DNA from: Stutzerimonas xanthomarina
Lineage (GTDB): Bacteria > Pseudomonadota > Gammaproteobacteria > Pseudomonadales > Pseudomonadaceae
Direction of reading: 5' to 3'
Length of the DNA stretch: 64,000 nucleotides
NCBI RefSeq assembly: GCF_003935375.1
Contig: NZ_RHQM01000010.1
Location: 119,873-183,872 of the forward strand
In this document: one piece after another, positions 26,799 to 36,357 of the stretch
How positions within the stretch are numbered: the stretch's first letter is position 1
Layout: each line of letters starts with the position of its first letter
The notes under the pieces: generated by a model
What the model saw: the letters and a program-made list of their open reading frames with translations, nothing else
Databases searched by the model: none
Told to the model about the DNA's origin: nothing
Translations under genes and position numbers: made by a program

Positions 26799-27505
26799 TG
26801 CGTTTTGCGCAACCGCTGGAGCAGGGGCGACTGGTCAGGCGCTACAAGCGTTTTCTTGCCGATATCATCACCGACGAGGGCGAAGCGCTGTGCATCCACT
26901 GCCCCAACACCGGCTCGATGCTCAATTGCATGGGCGAGGGTGCGCGAGTGTGGTTCCAGCGCAGCAGCGATCCACGGCGCAAATTGCCGGGGACTTGGGA
27001 GCTGGTCGAAACCCCGCAGGGGCGGTTGGCGTGCGTGAACACGGCGCGGGCCAATCCGCTGGTCGAGGAGGCGCTGCTGAACGGGCAGATTGCCGAGCTG
27101 GCCGGTTTCACGACGCTCAAGCGCGAGGTGGCTTATGGCGTGGAGAACAGCCGGGTGGATTTTCGTCTCGACTACGCCGGAACTGCCGCCTTCGTCGAGG
27201 TGAAGAGTGTCACCCTCGGCTTTGCCCAAACGCCAGTGGCGGCCTTTCCCGACGCCGTAACGACACGCGGCGCCAGGCACCTGCGTGAGCTGGCGACGCT
27301 GGCCCGTGCCGGTGTGCGTGCGGTGCAGCTGTACTGCGTCAATTTGAGCGGCATCGAAGCAGTGCGGCCGGCCGAGGAGATCGATCCGGCCTATGCCGCT
27401 GCGCTGCGGGAAGCGCAGGCGGCAGGCGTGGAAGTACTGGCTTACGGCGTCGATATTTCCGTCGAGGAGTTGCGTATTACTGGCCGATTGCCGGTATTGC
27501 TCTGA
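26798..27505 (+). CDS. sfsA: SfsA family sugar-fermentation-stimulation / DNA-binding protein
   Basis: 235-residue SfsA protein. Family features: an N-terminal OB-like segment ([14 protein letters not shown]), then [10 protein letters not shown], and a nuclease-like C-terminal half with the PDYD-type core DFRLDYAG...[10 protein letters not shown] and [16 protein letters not shown]. In E. coli, SfsA binds DNA and affects maltose use; the biochemical role is still poorly defined. The ATG at 26798 overlaps the aminotransferase stop. Downstream, 27506-27777 (272 bases) contains no convincing gene. Confidence 0.93.
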   Translation: MRFAQPLEQGRLVRRYKRFLADIITDEGEALCIHCPNTGSMLNCMGEGARVWFQRSSDPRRKLPGTWELVETPQGRLACVNTARANPLVEEALLNGQIAELAGFTTLKREVAYGVENSRVDFRLDYAGTAAFVEVKSVTLGFAQTPVAAFPDAVTTRGARHLRELATLARAGVRAVQLYCVNLSGIEAVRPAEEIDPAYAAALREAQAAGVEVLAYGVDISVEELRITGRLPVLL

Positions 27506-27777
27506 TGGGTGGACGGTCGTGACGGTTGGAAAATTTTTCTGCCCGGCTCGGGAACAAAGCGCCTTTCGTCTGGCCTCAACGAGGCTGGAAACCACATCCA
27601 TCACTCACGGGAAGGCTCTGCTCCGCTGTTCGACGCGGCGTTACGACGCGTTCCAGCCCGTTTTCGATGGCTCCTGCGGCGTCAGCGCGACATCTCTGAT
27701 GCGCGTGTAGCGCCGTGGATGAAACTAATTTCGGACGCTCGCGCCTGGCGCGGGCGTCGTCGATGAGGCTACAAAGA

Positions 27778-28698
27778 ATGCGAATCCTCGTTTGCGGTGC
27801 CGGCGGCCAAGTGGGTCGAGAACTGGTGGAACGGGCAGCAAGTTTCGGGCTGGAGGTGCTGGCGCCTGCACGGGCCCAGCTGGATATCGCGCAACCCGAG
27901 CAGGTTGCGGCAGTGATGCGTCAACGTCCTGGGCTGATCATCAATGCGGCCGCCTATACCCATGTGGACAATGCCGAATCTCATCGTGAGCAGGCCTATG
28001 CGGTAAACCGCGACGGCGCACGCCACCTCGCCGAGGCGGCCGAGCACGCTGGCGTTCCGTTGTTCCATATTTCCACCGACTATGTGTTCTCCGGTGAAGC
28101 CGATCGCCCCTATACCGAGAGCGACGAAACCGGTCCGACCGGCGTCTACGGAGCGAGCAAGCTGGCGGGCGAGGAAGCGATCCGAGGGCGTCTGCAATCG
28201 CATCTGATCCTTCGCACCAGCTGGGTTTACGGCGTGCACGGGCACAACTTCGTCAAGACCATGCTGCGGCTCGCCCGGCAGCGCGATGCGCTTGGTGTGG
28301 TGAGCGACCAGATAGGCTGCCCGACCCAGGCTGGCAGCATCGCTTCGGTGTTGCTCGAACTGGCACGCCGCTACGCAGCCGGCGCGGATCTCGCCTGGGG
28401 GGTGTACCACTACAGCGGCGTACCGGCTTGTTCGTGGTATGACTTCGCCGTGGAAATCTTCCGTCAGGGCGAAGGCGCCGGGCTGATCTCGCGGCAGCCG
28501 ACGGTGTCGCCGATTGCCACGGCGCAGTACCCGACTCCCGCCCGGCGGCCGGCCTGGTCGGTGCTTGACTGCAGCCGCTTCGAGTCGACCTTTGGCCTCG
28601 CGCCCCGTCACTGGCAGGACGACCTGGCCGATGTGCTGGCGATCCTGCGTCAGCAGGAGCACCCGGCGATCAGCCGTGAGCGGTCCTCCCGCGCCTGA
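27778..28698 (+). CDS. rfbD: dTDP-4-dehydrorhamnose reductase
   Basis: Short-chain dehydrogenase of the RmlD family, making dTDP-L-rhamnose for surface polysaccharide. 306 residues starting at ATG 27778 (MRILVCGAGGQVGREL), with GAGGQVG for NADPH binding, the INAAAYTHVDNAE motif, STDYVFSG, and the catalytic pair in YGASK. A GAGG ribosome-binding site lies 9 bases upstream; an in-frame ATG at 27763 is less likely. No rmlA/B/C neighbours are present, so it is an orphan; it may complement an rml cluster elsewhere or act on another dTDP-sugar. Confidence 0.9.
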   Translation: MRILVCGAGGQVGRELVERAASFGLEVLAPARAQLDIAQPEQVAAVMRQRPGLIINAAAYTHVDNAESHREQAYAVNRDGARHLAEAAEHAGVPLFHISTDYVFSGEADRPYTESDETGPTGVYGASKLAGEEAIRGRLQSHLILRTSWVYGVHGHNFVKTMLRLARQRDALGVVSDQIGCPTQAGSIASVLLELARRYAAGADLAWGVYHYSGVPACSWYDFAVEIFRQGEGAGLISRQPTVSPIATAQYPTPARRPAWSVLDCSRFESTFGLAPRHWQDDLADVLAILRQQEHPAISRERSSRA

Positions 28699-28810
28699 CA
28701 GAAAGTGCACGGCAGTTACCCGGCGCCGTGCGATTTCCCTGACCTCCGGTGTATTCTTGCGCCCCCGCGCCAAGGCGTGGCCTGACGTTCGGCTCTAGAA
28801 GGGGCGCAGC

Positions 28811-29710
28811 ATGGTAGTGGTGTTGGCAATACTGCCGATCTTCGGTCTGATCACGCTCGGCTATCTGTTCGGCTGGCGGCAATGGCTCAACAACGAAGGA
28901 GCGGCCGGGCTGGCCAGTGTCACCTTCAAGCTGTTCATGCCGGCAGTGCTGTTTACCGGGATCGCCCGCGCCGAGCTGAGTGACGGCATGTCGCCAATGC
29001 TGCTGCTGGCCTATTTCGTACCGGTGCTGCTGGTGTTCCTGCTGGTCAATCTGGTCGCTCACCGCCGCGCCGGGCGCGCCACTCCGCTTGGTCTTACGGC
29101 CGCCTACTCGAACAACGTATTGGTCGGCATCCCGCTGGTGACCACGCTGCTTGGCGCTGAAAGCCTGGTTTATGTGTTCGCCATCCTGGTGTTTCACAGT
29201 CTCGTCCTGTTCTCGCTGCAGAGCTTCTACGCGGCACTGGGTGACGGCGACAAGGTCAGCGCTCCGGCGCTGCTGAGGAATCTGGCGAATCCGCTGATCA
29301 TCGGTCTGGTGCTCGGTGCCCTGTTGAATCTATCCGGGCTCGAGCTGCCCGAGCCGCTCTGGCGCGTCGCTGTATGGCTGGCGCAGGCGGCATTGCCCTG
29401 TGCGCTGATGGTGCTGGGCATCAGCCTGTCGCGCTATCGCCTGCGGCCAAACGGGACGGCGCTGCTGCTGACGCTGGTCAAACTGGCGGCGTTTCCGGCA
29501 CTGGTCTGGTGGCTGAGCGGGTTGCTGCCAGGGCTGAATCAGGATGCACGCAACGTGCTGGTGCTGCTTGCAGCCTGCCCGAGTGGCGTTAACGTGCTGG
29601 CGTTCGTCAAGCATTCCGAGGACACGCGAGCGGTAAGCTCGACCGTGTTTCTCTCGACCGTGACTGCAGTCATCAGCCTGCCGCTATGGATGCTGCTTGC
29701 TGCTGGCTAG
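28811..29710 (+). CDS. AEC (auxin efflux carrier) family transporter
   Basis: 299-residue inner-membrane protein with about 10 hydrophobic helices in two repeats, a family arrangement (membrane transport protein, PF03547 type). Typical signatures are TAAYSNNVLVGIPLV in helix 4 and CPSGVNVLAFV near the C-terminus, the broken helix crossovers. Members export or import organic acids such as malate or malonate; the substrate here is unknown. ATG at 28811 with AAGGGGCGCAGC before it. It lies between rfbD and a tiny membrane peptide gene, with no evident operon partner. Confidence 0.88.
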   Translation: MVVVLAILPIFGLITLGYLFGWRQWLNNEGAAGLASVTFKLFMPAVLFTGIARAELSDGMSPMLLLAYFVPVLLVFLLVNLVAHRRAGRATPLGLTAAYSNNVLVGIPLVTTLLGAESLVYVFAILVFHSLVLFSLQSFYAALGDGDKVSAPALLRNLANPLIIGLVLGALLNLSGLELPEPLWRVAVWLAQAALPCALMVLGISLSRYRLRPNGTALLLTLVKLAAFPALVWWLSGLLPGLNQDARNVLVLLAACPSGVNVLAFVKHSEDTRAVSSTVFLSTVTAVISLPLWMLLAAG

Positions 29711-29804
29711 TCAGCGATTAGGGCTCCGCTGCTGTTTTGACGAACGGCTCCGGGACAGGACTGTCACAAAAATCACAGACCTGAAAAAAACCGGAGAGCA
29801 CGGC

Positions 29805-29891
29805 ATGTTGAAATTCATCGGCGGGACCGCAGGCATCATCTTCATCATCGGCCTGATCGTGGTGATCGGGATATTCAAGCTGCTGTTCTGA
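29805..29891 (+). CDS. 28-residue single-span membrane peptide
   Basis: Small open frame MLKFIGGTAG then an Ile/Val-rich helix ending KLLF; 28 residues with one predicted membrane span and short polar ends. GGAG lies 8 bases before the ATG and a strong terminator follows 20 bases after the stop, so this is a self-contained transcription unit of the kind that encodes small membrane proteins. No function is assignable; I cannot confirm conservation. It resembles the many small hydrophobic proteins recently noted in proteobacteria. Confidence 0.6.
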   Translation: MLKFIGGTAGIIFIIGLIVVIGIFKLLF

Positions 29892-29910
29892 CGAGCGGGG
29901 GCGACAGGCC

Positions 29911-29937
29911 GGCCGGCGCAAGCCCGCCGGCCTTTTT
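29911..29937 (+). terminator. Rho-independent terminator after the small membrane peptide gene
   Basis: 8-bp perfect stem GGCCGGCG / CGCCGGCC, 6-base loop, five Ts. It lies between convergent genes. Confidence 0.9.
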
Positions 29938-29953
29938 CATGCGCGACTATTTG

Positions 29954-30709
29954 TTAGCTGCGCGGTTCCTGCGCCGAGGTTGCCATGATGTCCTCGAGTC
30001 GCAGGCCGGTCAGCCCGTGGATGGTGCGCCAGAGGTAGAAGAAAATCGCCATCATCATCAACATGCTGGGAATGGCGATCATCGGGTAGCTGAGCAGGGT
30101 CATGCGGCCCAGTTCGGCGTTGAAGGCTTCGCTGCCGGCGGGGCTGTTGACGATCCATTTGGCCAGCACGTAATTCATGAACGACGAGAAGAAGAAGGTG
30201 CCGCTGAGCAGGTAGGTCGCCCGCAGCAGCCGCGTTTCGAAGTGTTCGACCTGGCCGTTTTGCTCGAGCTGTTCGTGGATCTTGTCCACGTTGAGCACTT
30301 TGGGGTTGTACAGCAGGGTGCGAATCAGCGGGTAGCGGGTGCGCGTCGAGGCCAGCACGGCGATGCCGATGATGCCGGGAACCGCTGCTTCCTTGATGGC
30401 GAGCCACTGGGTATCGAGCTGAAGCAGCCCGATGCCGCCAGTCAGCAGCACACTGATCAGGCCGAGCAGGGCTATCCAGTTGAACTTGCGGTATTTGGCC
30501 AGCTCCCACAGCCCCCAGCCTAGCGGAAAGGCCAGGGCAAGCAGCAGTGCACCATCGGCGCCGAGGCGGTCTTCACCACTGAGCTTCATCAGGATCAGCG
30601 AAGGAATCAGGATGCTGACGGCCAGGTCGATTAGCGGGCGCGGTTTGTGTTCGGCGTGGGTCTGGTCGGTATCGGTCATGACATCGGGTTGGTCTGGAGA
30701 GGGCTGCAT
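29954..30709 (-). CDS. VC0807-family integral membrane protein
   Basis: About 251 residues with 5-6 hydrophobic helices. The sequence LWELAKYRKFNWIALLGLISVLLTGGIGLLQLD (in two overlapping blocks) is typical of VC0807-family membrane proteins related to intracellular septation protein A/YciB-like domains. Function unknown. The start is uncertain: I use ATG 30709 (MQPSPDQPDV), which has AGG 5 bases upstream; ATGs at 30742, 30730 and 30679 are alternatives. Convergent with the small peptide gene and followed upstream by the UPF0104 gene on the same strand, with a 70-base gap. Confidence 0.75.
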   Translation of the reverse strand: MQPSPDQPDVMTDTDQTHAEHKPRPLIDLAVSILIPSLILMKLSGEDRLGADGALLLALAFPLGWGLWELAKYRKFNWIALLGLISVLLTGGIGLLQLDTQWLAIKEAAVPGIIGIAVLASTRTRYPLIRTLLYNPKVLNVDKIHEQLEQNGQVEHFETRLLRATYLLSGTFFFSSFMNYVLAKWIVNSPAGSEAFNAELGRMTLLSYPMIAIPSMLMMMAIFFYLWRTIHGLTGLRLEDIMATSAQEPRS

Positions 30710-30779
30710 GATCGCCTGTGTTGCGGTCATTCGCCATACCATCTTCGTCGGGATGGCGATTGGTATCGTTTCCCTAGCA

Positions 30780-31724
30780 TCAATGTTCGGACGCCGTGCT
30801 GCGTTTCGCGCACCATTGGCCGTACTCGAATATCAGTACGACGATTATGGCCAGAGCGAAGGGCAGTAGCAGATAGAAACCGCGGAACACGATGAGTGCT
30901 GCCAGCACGTCCACCGTGGGAATTTCCGGAAGGGCGGCTACGAAGGTCAGCTCCAGCACACCGAGCCCGCCGGGTGCGTGGGACAGCAATGCCAGGGTGA
31001 AGGAGGCGAGGAATACGCCAAGGACGGTCAGATAGCCCGGGCTGTGTTCCGGCGGCAGCGCGAAGTAGATGATCGCCGCGGCGCAGAGCAGCTCAAGCGG
31101 GCCCGCCAGCAGCTGACGGCCGACGATCGGCAGTCGCGGGTACTCGATGTGCCATTTGCCCAGCCGCCAGGGTGGCAACTGACGCCATGCGCCGAACGCG
31201 TAGAGCGCGACCAGTATGAGCAGGGTCGAACCGACGGCGATGGATACCCAGCTGTCGCTATCGACAGCCCGATGAAGGAGCTGCGGTTTCAGAATCAGCA
31301 CGGCACCCCCGGCAAGCAGGGTGCCCAGCGCGAAGGTCAGCGAGCAGAAGACGATCAGGATGCCGATTTCCTGGGGCGTCAGGCCCCGGCTGCGGTAGGC
31401 GCGATAGCGCACCAGGGCGCCGGAAAACACCGATGCGCCGATGTTGTGCGCCAGCGCGTAGGTGGTGAAGGAACAGAGTGCGATGAACCACCAGGACATC
31501 TTCTTGCCCAGATGAGCCATCGCGATGCGGTCGTACCAGGCCAGCGCGACATAGGCGCCCAGGGTCGATAGCGCGGCCAGCAGCCAACGCCGCGCGCCGA
31601 TCGCCTGCAGGCTGTCGGTAAGCTCGCTGAGCGAGATGTTGCGCACTTCGTGGTACAGCAGGTAGCCGGACAGCAGCACGGCCAGGACTCCGATGAGGGT
31701 CCAGGCGACATCGCTCCGCTTCAT
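30780..31724 (-). CDS. UPF0104 / lysylphosphatidylglycerol synthase-like membrane protein
   Basis: 314-residue membrane protein of the UPF0104 (AglD/MprF transmembrane-domain) group with about 8 helices. Visible family features: SGYLLYHEVRNISLSEL at the N-terminus, the WYDRIAMAHLGKKM segment, NIGASVFSGALVRYRAYRSRGL, and LSHAPGGLGVLELTF near the C-terminus. Some members act in lipid or cardiolipin metabolism or as flippases; the role here is not established. ATG at 31724 with AGGAG 9 bases upstream; the frame is open upstream to 31835 without family likeness. Confidence 0.85.
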   Translation of the reverse strand: MKRSDVAWTLIGVLAVLLSGYLLYHEVRNISLSELTDSLQAIGARRWLLAALSTLGAYVALAWYDRIAMAHLGKKMSWWFIALCSFTTYALAHNIGASVFSGALVRYRAYRSRGLTPQEIGILIVFCSLTFALGTLLAGGAVLILKPQLLHRAVDSDSWVSIAVGSTLLILVALYAFGAWRQLPPWRLGKWHIEYPRLPIVGRQLLAGPLELLCAAAIIYFALPPEHSPGYLTVLGVFLASFTLALLSHAPGGLGVLELTFVAALPEIPTVDVLAALIVFRGFYLLLPFALAIIVVLIFEYGQWCAKRSTASEH

Positions 31725-32077
31725 AATCACGTGGCTCCTTGAGGGAAGAGGATTGGCCACGTCTTGCGCTGAAGCACACTCATCCCTGATCGACCGCCAT
31801 GCCAAACCTCCACCTGTTCTCGAATCGTCAAACAATCGGCAGCTGGCGACCGGTTTTGTTCAGTTTTTCACCCGAGTGGTCTTCTCGCTCGGACCGGCAG
31901 GAGGAGGTTCCGCTTGGATTGGTATCCCGCAGGAGCGCGCCGATGCCTGGGCGGTGGTCTGGGCATCGGTAGTCTGAGGCGATGCTGTGCATGTGGTGCA
32001 CGGGAAGTAGAAGCGGTGCCAGCGCGGTGGTCGACTATTGTCAGGGATTGGAAACCTGCGGGGACGGTAGGGCGCGG
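31725..32077. other. Intergenic region between the UPF0104 gene and retS
   Basis: 353 bases with no convincing gene on either strand. It contains an 8-bp inverted repeat CCGATGCC / GGCATCGG (31940-31947, 31962-31969) without a T-run, and a smaller GTGCA / TGCAC repeat near 31987-32001. It probably holds the 3' end of the retS transcript and the UPF0104 promoter. I see no clear promoter. Confidence 0.4.
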
Positions 32078-34927
32078 TCAGCCGACGCTCTCTGCCTGCT
32101 TGACGCGAACCCAGTGGTCGACAAGTTCGCGCAGGTTCGAGAGTTCCACCGGCTTGGCCATATGACCGTCCATGCCTGCTTCTCGCGCGCGGTCGCGGTG
32201 CTCGCTGAGGATATGCGCAGTCAGGGCAACGACGGGAGTACGCCGGCGCGCATTCCTGGCTTCCCATTCACGCAGCTGGTGGGTGGCCTGAAAGCCGTCG
32301 AGCACGGGCATCTCGCAATCCATCAGGACCAGGTCATACGGCTGCGCCTTGATCGCCTCCAGCGCCTCTTCGCCGTTGCAGGCGGTGTCCGGTTGCAGGT
32401 TGAGTTTGTTCAACATGCCGCGGATGACCTTGGTGGAAATACTGTTGTCCTCGGCGACCAGGATGCGGAAGTCACTAGGGACTTCGAGCGCGGGCAGGTT
32501 CTGCGGCACCGTTGCCTGGCGCTGCTGGGTGCCCGGCTGGCGCTGCGCGAGTTCGTCAGCCAAGGTGGTCTTCAGCGTGTAACCGGCGACCGGTTTGGCG
32601 AGGATGCGCTTGATACCCGCATTGCGCGCAATGATCTTGCTCGGTGCGCTGCTCATGCCGGTGAGCATGATCAGCAGGACGTCATGGTTGAGGCTGTAAT
32701 CTTCCTTGATCTTGCTCGCCAGCTGCATACCGGTCATGCCGGGCATGTCCTGATCGAGCAGGACCACATCGAAGTATTCCTTGAGGTGCGCCTTGGTCCG
32801 CAGCAGGGCCAACGCCTCCTTGCCCGACGCAACGGCGCTAACCTCCAGGCCCCAGCCGCTGCATTGCTGGACCAGTACCTTGCGGCAGGTGTCGTTGTCA
32901 TCGACGATCAGCAGGCGAGTGCCTTGCAGTGGCCCGTCCAGGTCGGCATTGCTCTGCGCCAGCCCTTCACTGGCCAGCGGCAGGCTGATCCACAAGGTGT
33001 TGCCCTGGCTGGTGCCAGTCTGGATACCGAAATCACCATCCATCAGTTGCACCAGCTGGCGCGCGATGATCAGCCCCAGGCGCCCGCCGTGGCGTGTCGC
33101 CGCAAGAAAGTCATGACTGTCGACTGCGGCATTGAGCAGTGCGTCGCGCTCGTACGCCTCAAGCGGACGCCCACTATCCTGCACGGTGATGCGCAGGCGC
33201 GGGCTCTCGGGCGGTCCGTCGACCGCGGCGATCAGCAGCACCTCGCCCTCGTCGGTCTGCTTGAAGGCATTCTCCAGCAGGTTGAGAAGGGTCTGGCGCA
33301 GACGGGTCGGATCGCCGGTCACGACCTGCGGCAGCTGCGGCTGGATAAAGCTGATCAGCTCGACCTTCTGCTGTTCGGCCTTGGCGCGGAAGATGCTCAG
33401 ACAGTCTTCGATCAGCGCGTTGAAATCGAACTGCACGTCATCCAGCTCGATCTGGCCAGATTCCAGCTTGGAAATGTCGAGAATCTCGTTGATCAGATTG
33501 AGCAGTTCGTTGCCGGAGCTATGAATCGTCTGGACGTAGTCGCGTTGCTTGGCCGACAGCGATGTGCCCAGCAGCAACTCGCTCATGCCCAGCACGCCGT
33601 TCATTGGCGTTCTCAGTTCATGGCTGATCTTGGACAGGAAATCGGCCTTGGTCTTGAGTTCCGCGCTGCTGACGGCCGCTGCGGTGAATTGGGTGCGGCT
33701 GTCGGTCTGGCGCTGCCGTTGACGTTCGAGCAGGGCAAAGCTGAGTAGTAGCCCTGCGAGGGTCGCGAGGCTGAACAGGCCGCCAGTCAGCCAGCCCGGG
33801 TCGAGCTGGTCGAAGCCCAGCAACATGGGCATGAAGAAGATCATGCCTACGTTGAACAGGGTCGTTCCGGCCACCACCAGGCGCGCCGGCTGATAGCCTT
33901 GGCGCCAGTGATAGATCGCGACGAACAGAGTGCTGCACGATGCGGCCAGCACCAGCGAATAGATCAGCCAGCTGTACCACGGCCACTGACCCAGCAGGAT
34001 GCTGGCTGCCAGCGCCATTACCAGATTGAGTTCGATACCCAGCAGCCAGGTGATCCAGATTCGCCCGCGATGATGGAAGAAGCCCAGCGTGTAGCCGAGC
34101 AGCGCTGCACTGGCGGCCATCGCCGACAGATCGGCGATCAGCGGCTGACTGTAGGTCAGCCAGGGCAGCCACGCCGCCATGACCCCGAGATTGGCCATGG
34201 CGCAGGCCAGCAGGGCGCCGTGTAGGAGGCTCAGCCAGATATGCGTGTAGCTGAGCGTGTAGGCAAAGCGCAGCAGGTTGTAGATCATCAACAGGGCTAG
34301 TGCGCCGAAGAGCGCGCCAAACAGGTAGGCAGGCTTGCTCAGGCTGACCAGGCCGGCTTCATCGATGGTCTTGAACCAGGTCATCACCGGATGGCTGGAC
34401 TGCAGGCGGATATAGGCCTCGCGTGGCTGCCCGTCATTGGGAAGGCTGAACAGGTACGCCCGGTTGGGCAATGGCCGGGCGCTGAAGGGACGCAGTTCCC
34501 CGGTCGCCGTATGCTGCTCAAGCTTGCCGTCACGCAGCAGGTAGAAGTCCAGATACTGCACTCGCGGTGCAAACAGCCACAGCCACTTCGGTCGTGTCAG
34601 TGACGGCAGGCTGACCTGCAGCCAGACGGCTCGGTCGCTGGCCGGAGCGCTGTAGGAGAGTTTTTCGAGACGCTGGAACAGTGCGCGCTGGGAAACTACC
34701 TCGTCGAGCGTAAGCCCTCCCGACTGGTCGATCAGCATGCGCCAGTTCTGTGGCACGGAATTGGGTGGAGCAGATAGTGCTGGGGAGGGCGTCGACTGGG
34801 TAATGGACGCCAGGGCCGGAAGCGGGATCAGGTTGATCAGCAGCAGGCCGAAGAAAACAGCGATGGCAATCCGGAGCCGACCCACTTGAGAAGTCCGTTC
34901 ATGTGTGTGACGGCCGATTATAGCCAT
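32078..34927 (-). CDS. retS: Hybrid sensor kinase RetS
   Basis: Inner-membrane hybrid kinase that in Pseudomonas switches between planktonic virulence and biofilm growth by binding and inhibiting GacS. 949 residues: signal peptide (1-40), a periplasmic DISMED2 sugar-binding-like domain (about 50-190), a 7TM DISM region (about 205-400), HisKA with ISHELRTPMNG (His436), a HATPase domain, and two receiver domains (about 660-790 and 810-940, each with its Asp in LLDQDMPG and LMDCEMP). The ATPase is degenerate: the G1 motif reads DSGRPLE instead of DxGxG, as expected for an inhibitory partner. The domain order and the neighbours purD/purH match P. aeruginosa retS. Confidence 0.93.
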   Translation of the reverse strand: MAIIGRHTHERTSQVGRLRIAIAVFFGLLLINLIPLPALASITQSTPSPALSAPPNSVPQNWRMLIDQSGGLTLDEVVSQRALFQRLEKLSYSAPASDRAVWLQVSLPSLTRPKWLWLFAPRVQYLDFYLLRDGKLEQHTATGELRPFSARPLPNRAYLFSLPNDGQPREAYIRLQSSHPVMTWFKTIDEAGLVSLSKPAYLFGALFGALALLMIYNLLRFAYTLSYTHIWLSLLHGALLACAMANLGVMAAWLPWLTYSQPLIADLSAMAASAALLGYTLGFFHHRGRIWITWLLGIELNLVMALAASILLGQWPWYSWLIYSLVLAASCSTLFVAIYHWRQGYQPARLVVAGTTLFNVGMIFFMPMLLGFDQLDPGWLTGGLFSLATLAGLLLSFALLERQRQRQTDSRTQFTAAAVSSAELKTKADFLSKISHELRTPMNGVLGMSELLLGTSLSAKQRDYVQTIHSSGNELLNLINEILDISKLESGQIELDDVQFDFNALIEDCLSIFRAKAEQQKVELISFIQPQLPQVVTGDPTRLRQTLLNLLENAFKQTDEGEVLLIAAVDGPPESPRLRITVQDSGRPLEAYERDALLNAAVDSHDFLAATRHGGRLGLIIARQLVQLMDGDFGIQTGTSQGNTLWISLPLASEGLAQSNADLDGPLQGTRLLIVDDNDTCRKVLVQQCSGWGLEVSAVASGKEALALLRTKAHLKEYFDVVLLDQDMPGMTGMQLASKIKEDYSLNHDVLLIMLTGMSSAPSKIIARNAGIKRILAKPVAGYTLKTTLADELAQRQPGTQQRQATVPQNLPALEVPSDFRILVAEDNSISTKVIRGMLNKLNLQPDTACNGEEALEAIKAQPYDLVLMDCEMPVLDGFQATHQLREWEARNARRRTPVVALTAHILSEHRDRAREAGMDGHMAKPVELSNLRELVDHWVRVKQAESVG

Positions 34928-35001
34928 GCCTTTGTCGGCCTGTAATGCGTGCGGCAGCTATAAAACTTGGCGCCGCACGCATTCCTGGCGCCTGGCTACG
35001 C

Positions 35002-36294
35002 TCAGCTGTCGCCCAGCTCCCGGGAGATGGCGCGATAGCCGATATCTTTGCGATAGAAACAGCCATTCCAGTGGATTTTTTCCGCCAGACGGTATGCCTG
35101 CTGCTGCGCCTCGGAGACGGTGCGGCCGATGGCCGTTGCGCAAAGCACGCGGCCACCGGCGGTGACGACCTGGCCCTGGTCGTTCAGCGCGGTACCGGCA
35201 TGAAACACCTTGCCATCCAGCGCAGCGGCATCGTCCAGCCCTTCGATCACATCGCCCTTGGCGTAATCGCCCGGGTAGCCGCCAGCGGCCAGCACCACGC
35301 CGACGGTCGGGCGCGGATCCCAGGTCGCCTCGACCTTGTCCAGCGCCTTGGCCAGCGCGGCTTCGACCAGCAGCACCAGCGAGGATTCGAGGCGCACCAT
35401 GATCGGCTGGGTTTCCGGGTCGCCGAAGCGGCAGTTGAACTCGATGACCTTCGGCTGGCCAGCCTTGTCGATCATCAGGCCGGCGTAGAGGAAGCCGGTG
35501 TAGACATTGCCTTCGGCAGCCATGCCGCGCACGGTCGGGTGGATCACCTCGTCCATCACGCGCTTATGCACATCGGCGGTGACCACCGGAGCCGGCGAAT
35601 AGGCGCCCATGCCGCCGGTGTTGGGGCCGCCGTCGCCGTCGCCGACGCGCTTGTGGTCCTGGCTGGTGGCCATCGGCAGCACGTTCTCGCCGTCGACCAT
35701 GACGATGAAGCTGGCCTCTTCGCCATCCAGGAATTCTTCAATGACTACGCGCGCGCCGGCGTCGCCGAAGGCGTTGCCGGAGAGCATGTCGCGCACCGCT
35801 TCCTCGGCTTCGGCCAAGGTCATGGCGACGATCACGCCCTTGCCGGCGGCCAGGCCGTCGGCCTTGATGACGATCGGCGCGCCTTTTTCACGCAGGTAGG
35901 CCAATGCCGGCTCGACTTCGGTGAAGTTCTGGTAGTCGGCAGTGGGGATGTTCTGGCGCGCCAGGAAGTCCTTGGTGAAGGCCTTGGAGCCTTCCAGCTG
36001 GGCGGCGGCGGCGGTTGGGCCGAAGATGTCCAGGCCGCGCGAGCGGAACAGGTCGACCACGCCCTTCACCAGCGGTGCTTCCGGACCGACGATGGTCAGT
36101 TGTACGTTGGCAGCGGCGAAATCCGCCAGTTGCTCGATGGCCAGTACGTCGATGGCGACGTTCTCGCACTTGGCTTCAGTGGCGGTGCCGGCGTTGCCCG
36201 GGGCGACGAAGACCTTGGCAACGCGTGGATCCTGCGCGACCTTCCAGGCCAGGGCGTGCTCGCGGCCGCCGCTGCCGATGATCAGTACATTCAT
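35002..36294 (-). CDS. purD: Phosphoribosylamine-glycine ligase (GARS)
   Basis: Second step of de novo purine synthesis: phosphoribosylamine plus glycine and ATP to GAR. 430 residues, standard length. N-terminal Rossmann-like [18 protein letters not shown], then ATP-grasp with [22 protein letters not shown], and GGMGAYSP, the GARS signature [14 protein letters not shown] with the metal-binding residues. It lies 74 bases upstream of retS on the same strand, and purH is 199 bases upstream with a repeat element between, so the pur genes may have separate promoters. Confidence 0.97.
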   Translation of the reverse strand: MNVLIIGSGGREHALAWKVAQDPRVAKVFVAPGNAGTATEAKCENVAIDVLAIEQLADFAAANVQLTIVGPEAPLVKGVVDLFRSRGLDIFGPTAAAAQLEGSKAFTKDFLARQNIPTADYQNFTEVEPALAYLREKGAPIVIKADGLAAGKGVIVAMTLAEAEEAVRDMLSGNAFGDAGARVVIEEFLDGEEASFIVMVDGENVLPMATSQDHKRVGDGDGGPNTGGMGAYSPAPVVTADVHKRVMDEVIHPTVRGMAAEGNVYTGFLYAGLMIDKAGQPKVIEFNCRFGDPETQPIMVRLESSLVLLVEAALAKALDKVEATWDPRPTVGVVLAAGGYPGDYAKGDVIEGLDDAAALDGKVFHAGTALNDQGQVVTAGGRVLCATAIGRTVSEAQQQAYRLAEKIHWNGCFYRKDIGYRAISRELGDS

Positions 36295-36331
36295 TTCTCT
36301 CTCCCAATGGAGGCGGGCCGGTCGCCCGCTT

Positions 36332-36357
36332 GGTGGATAAGCGAAGCGTTATCCACC
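36332..36357. repeat. Short palindromic repeat in purD-purH gap
   Basis: GGTGGATAA (36332-36340) and TTATCCACC (36349-36357) form a 9-bp stem around GCGAAGCG, extending outward to CCTACG. From memory, this GTGGATAAcgcGAAGCGTTATCCAC type of element is scattered through Pseudomonas intergenic regions (REP-like). It has no gene and no T-run. Confidence 0.6.

Noticed and set aside
31860..32267. 135-codon minus-strand frame in the gap before retS
   Set aside because: Arg/Pro-rich, overlaps the 3' end of retS in another frame, no ribosome-binding site, no family likeness.
31982..33748. Long plus-strand frame of 588 codons opposite retS
   Set aside because: Antisense shadow of the RetS kinase and receiver domains, with low-complexity His/Gln/Ala content.
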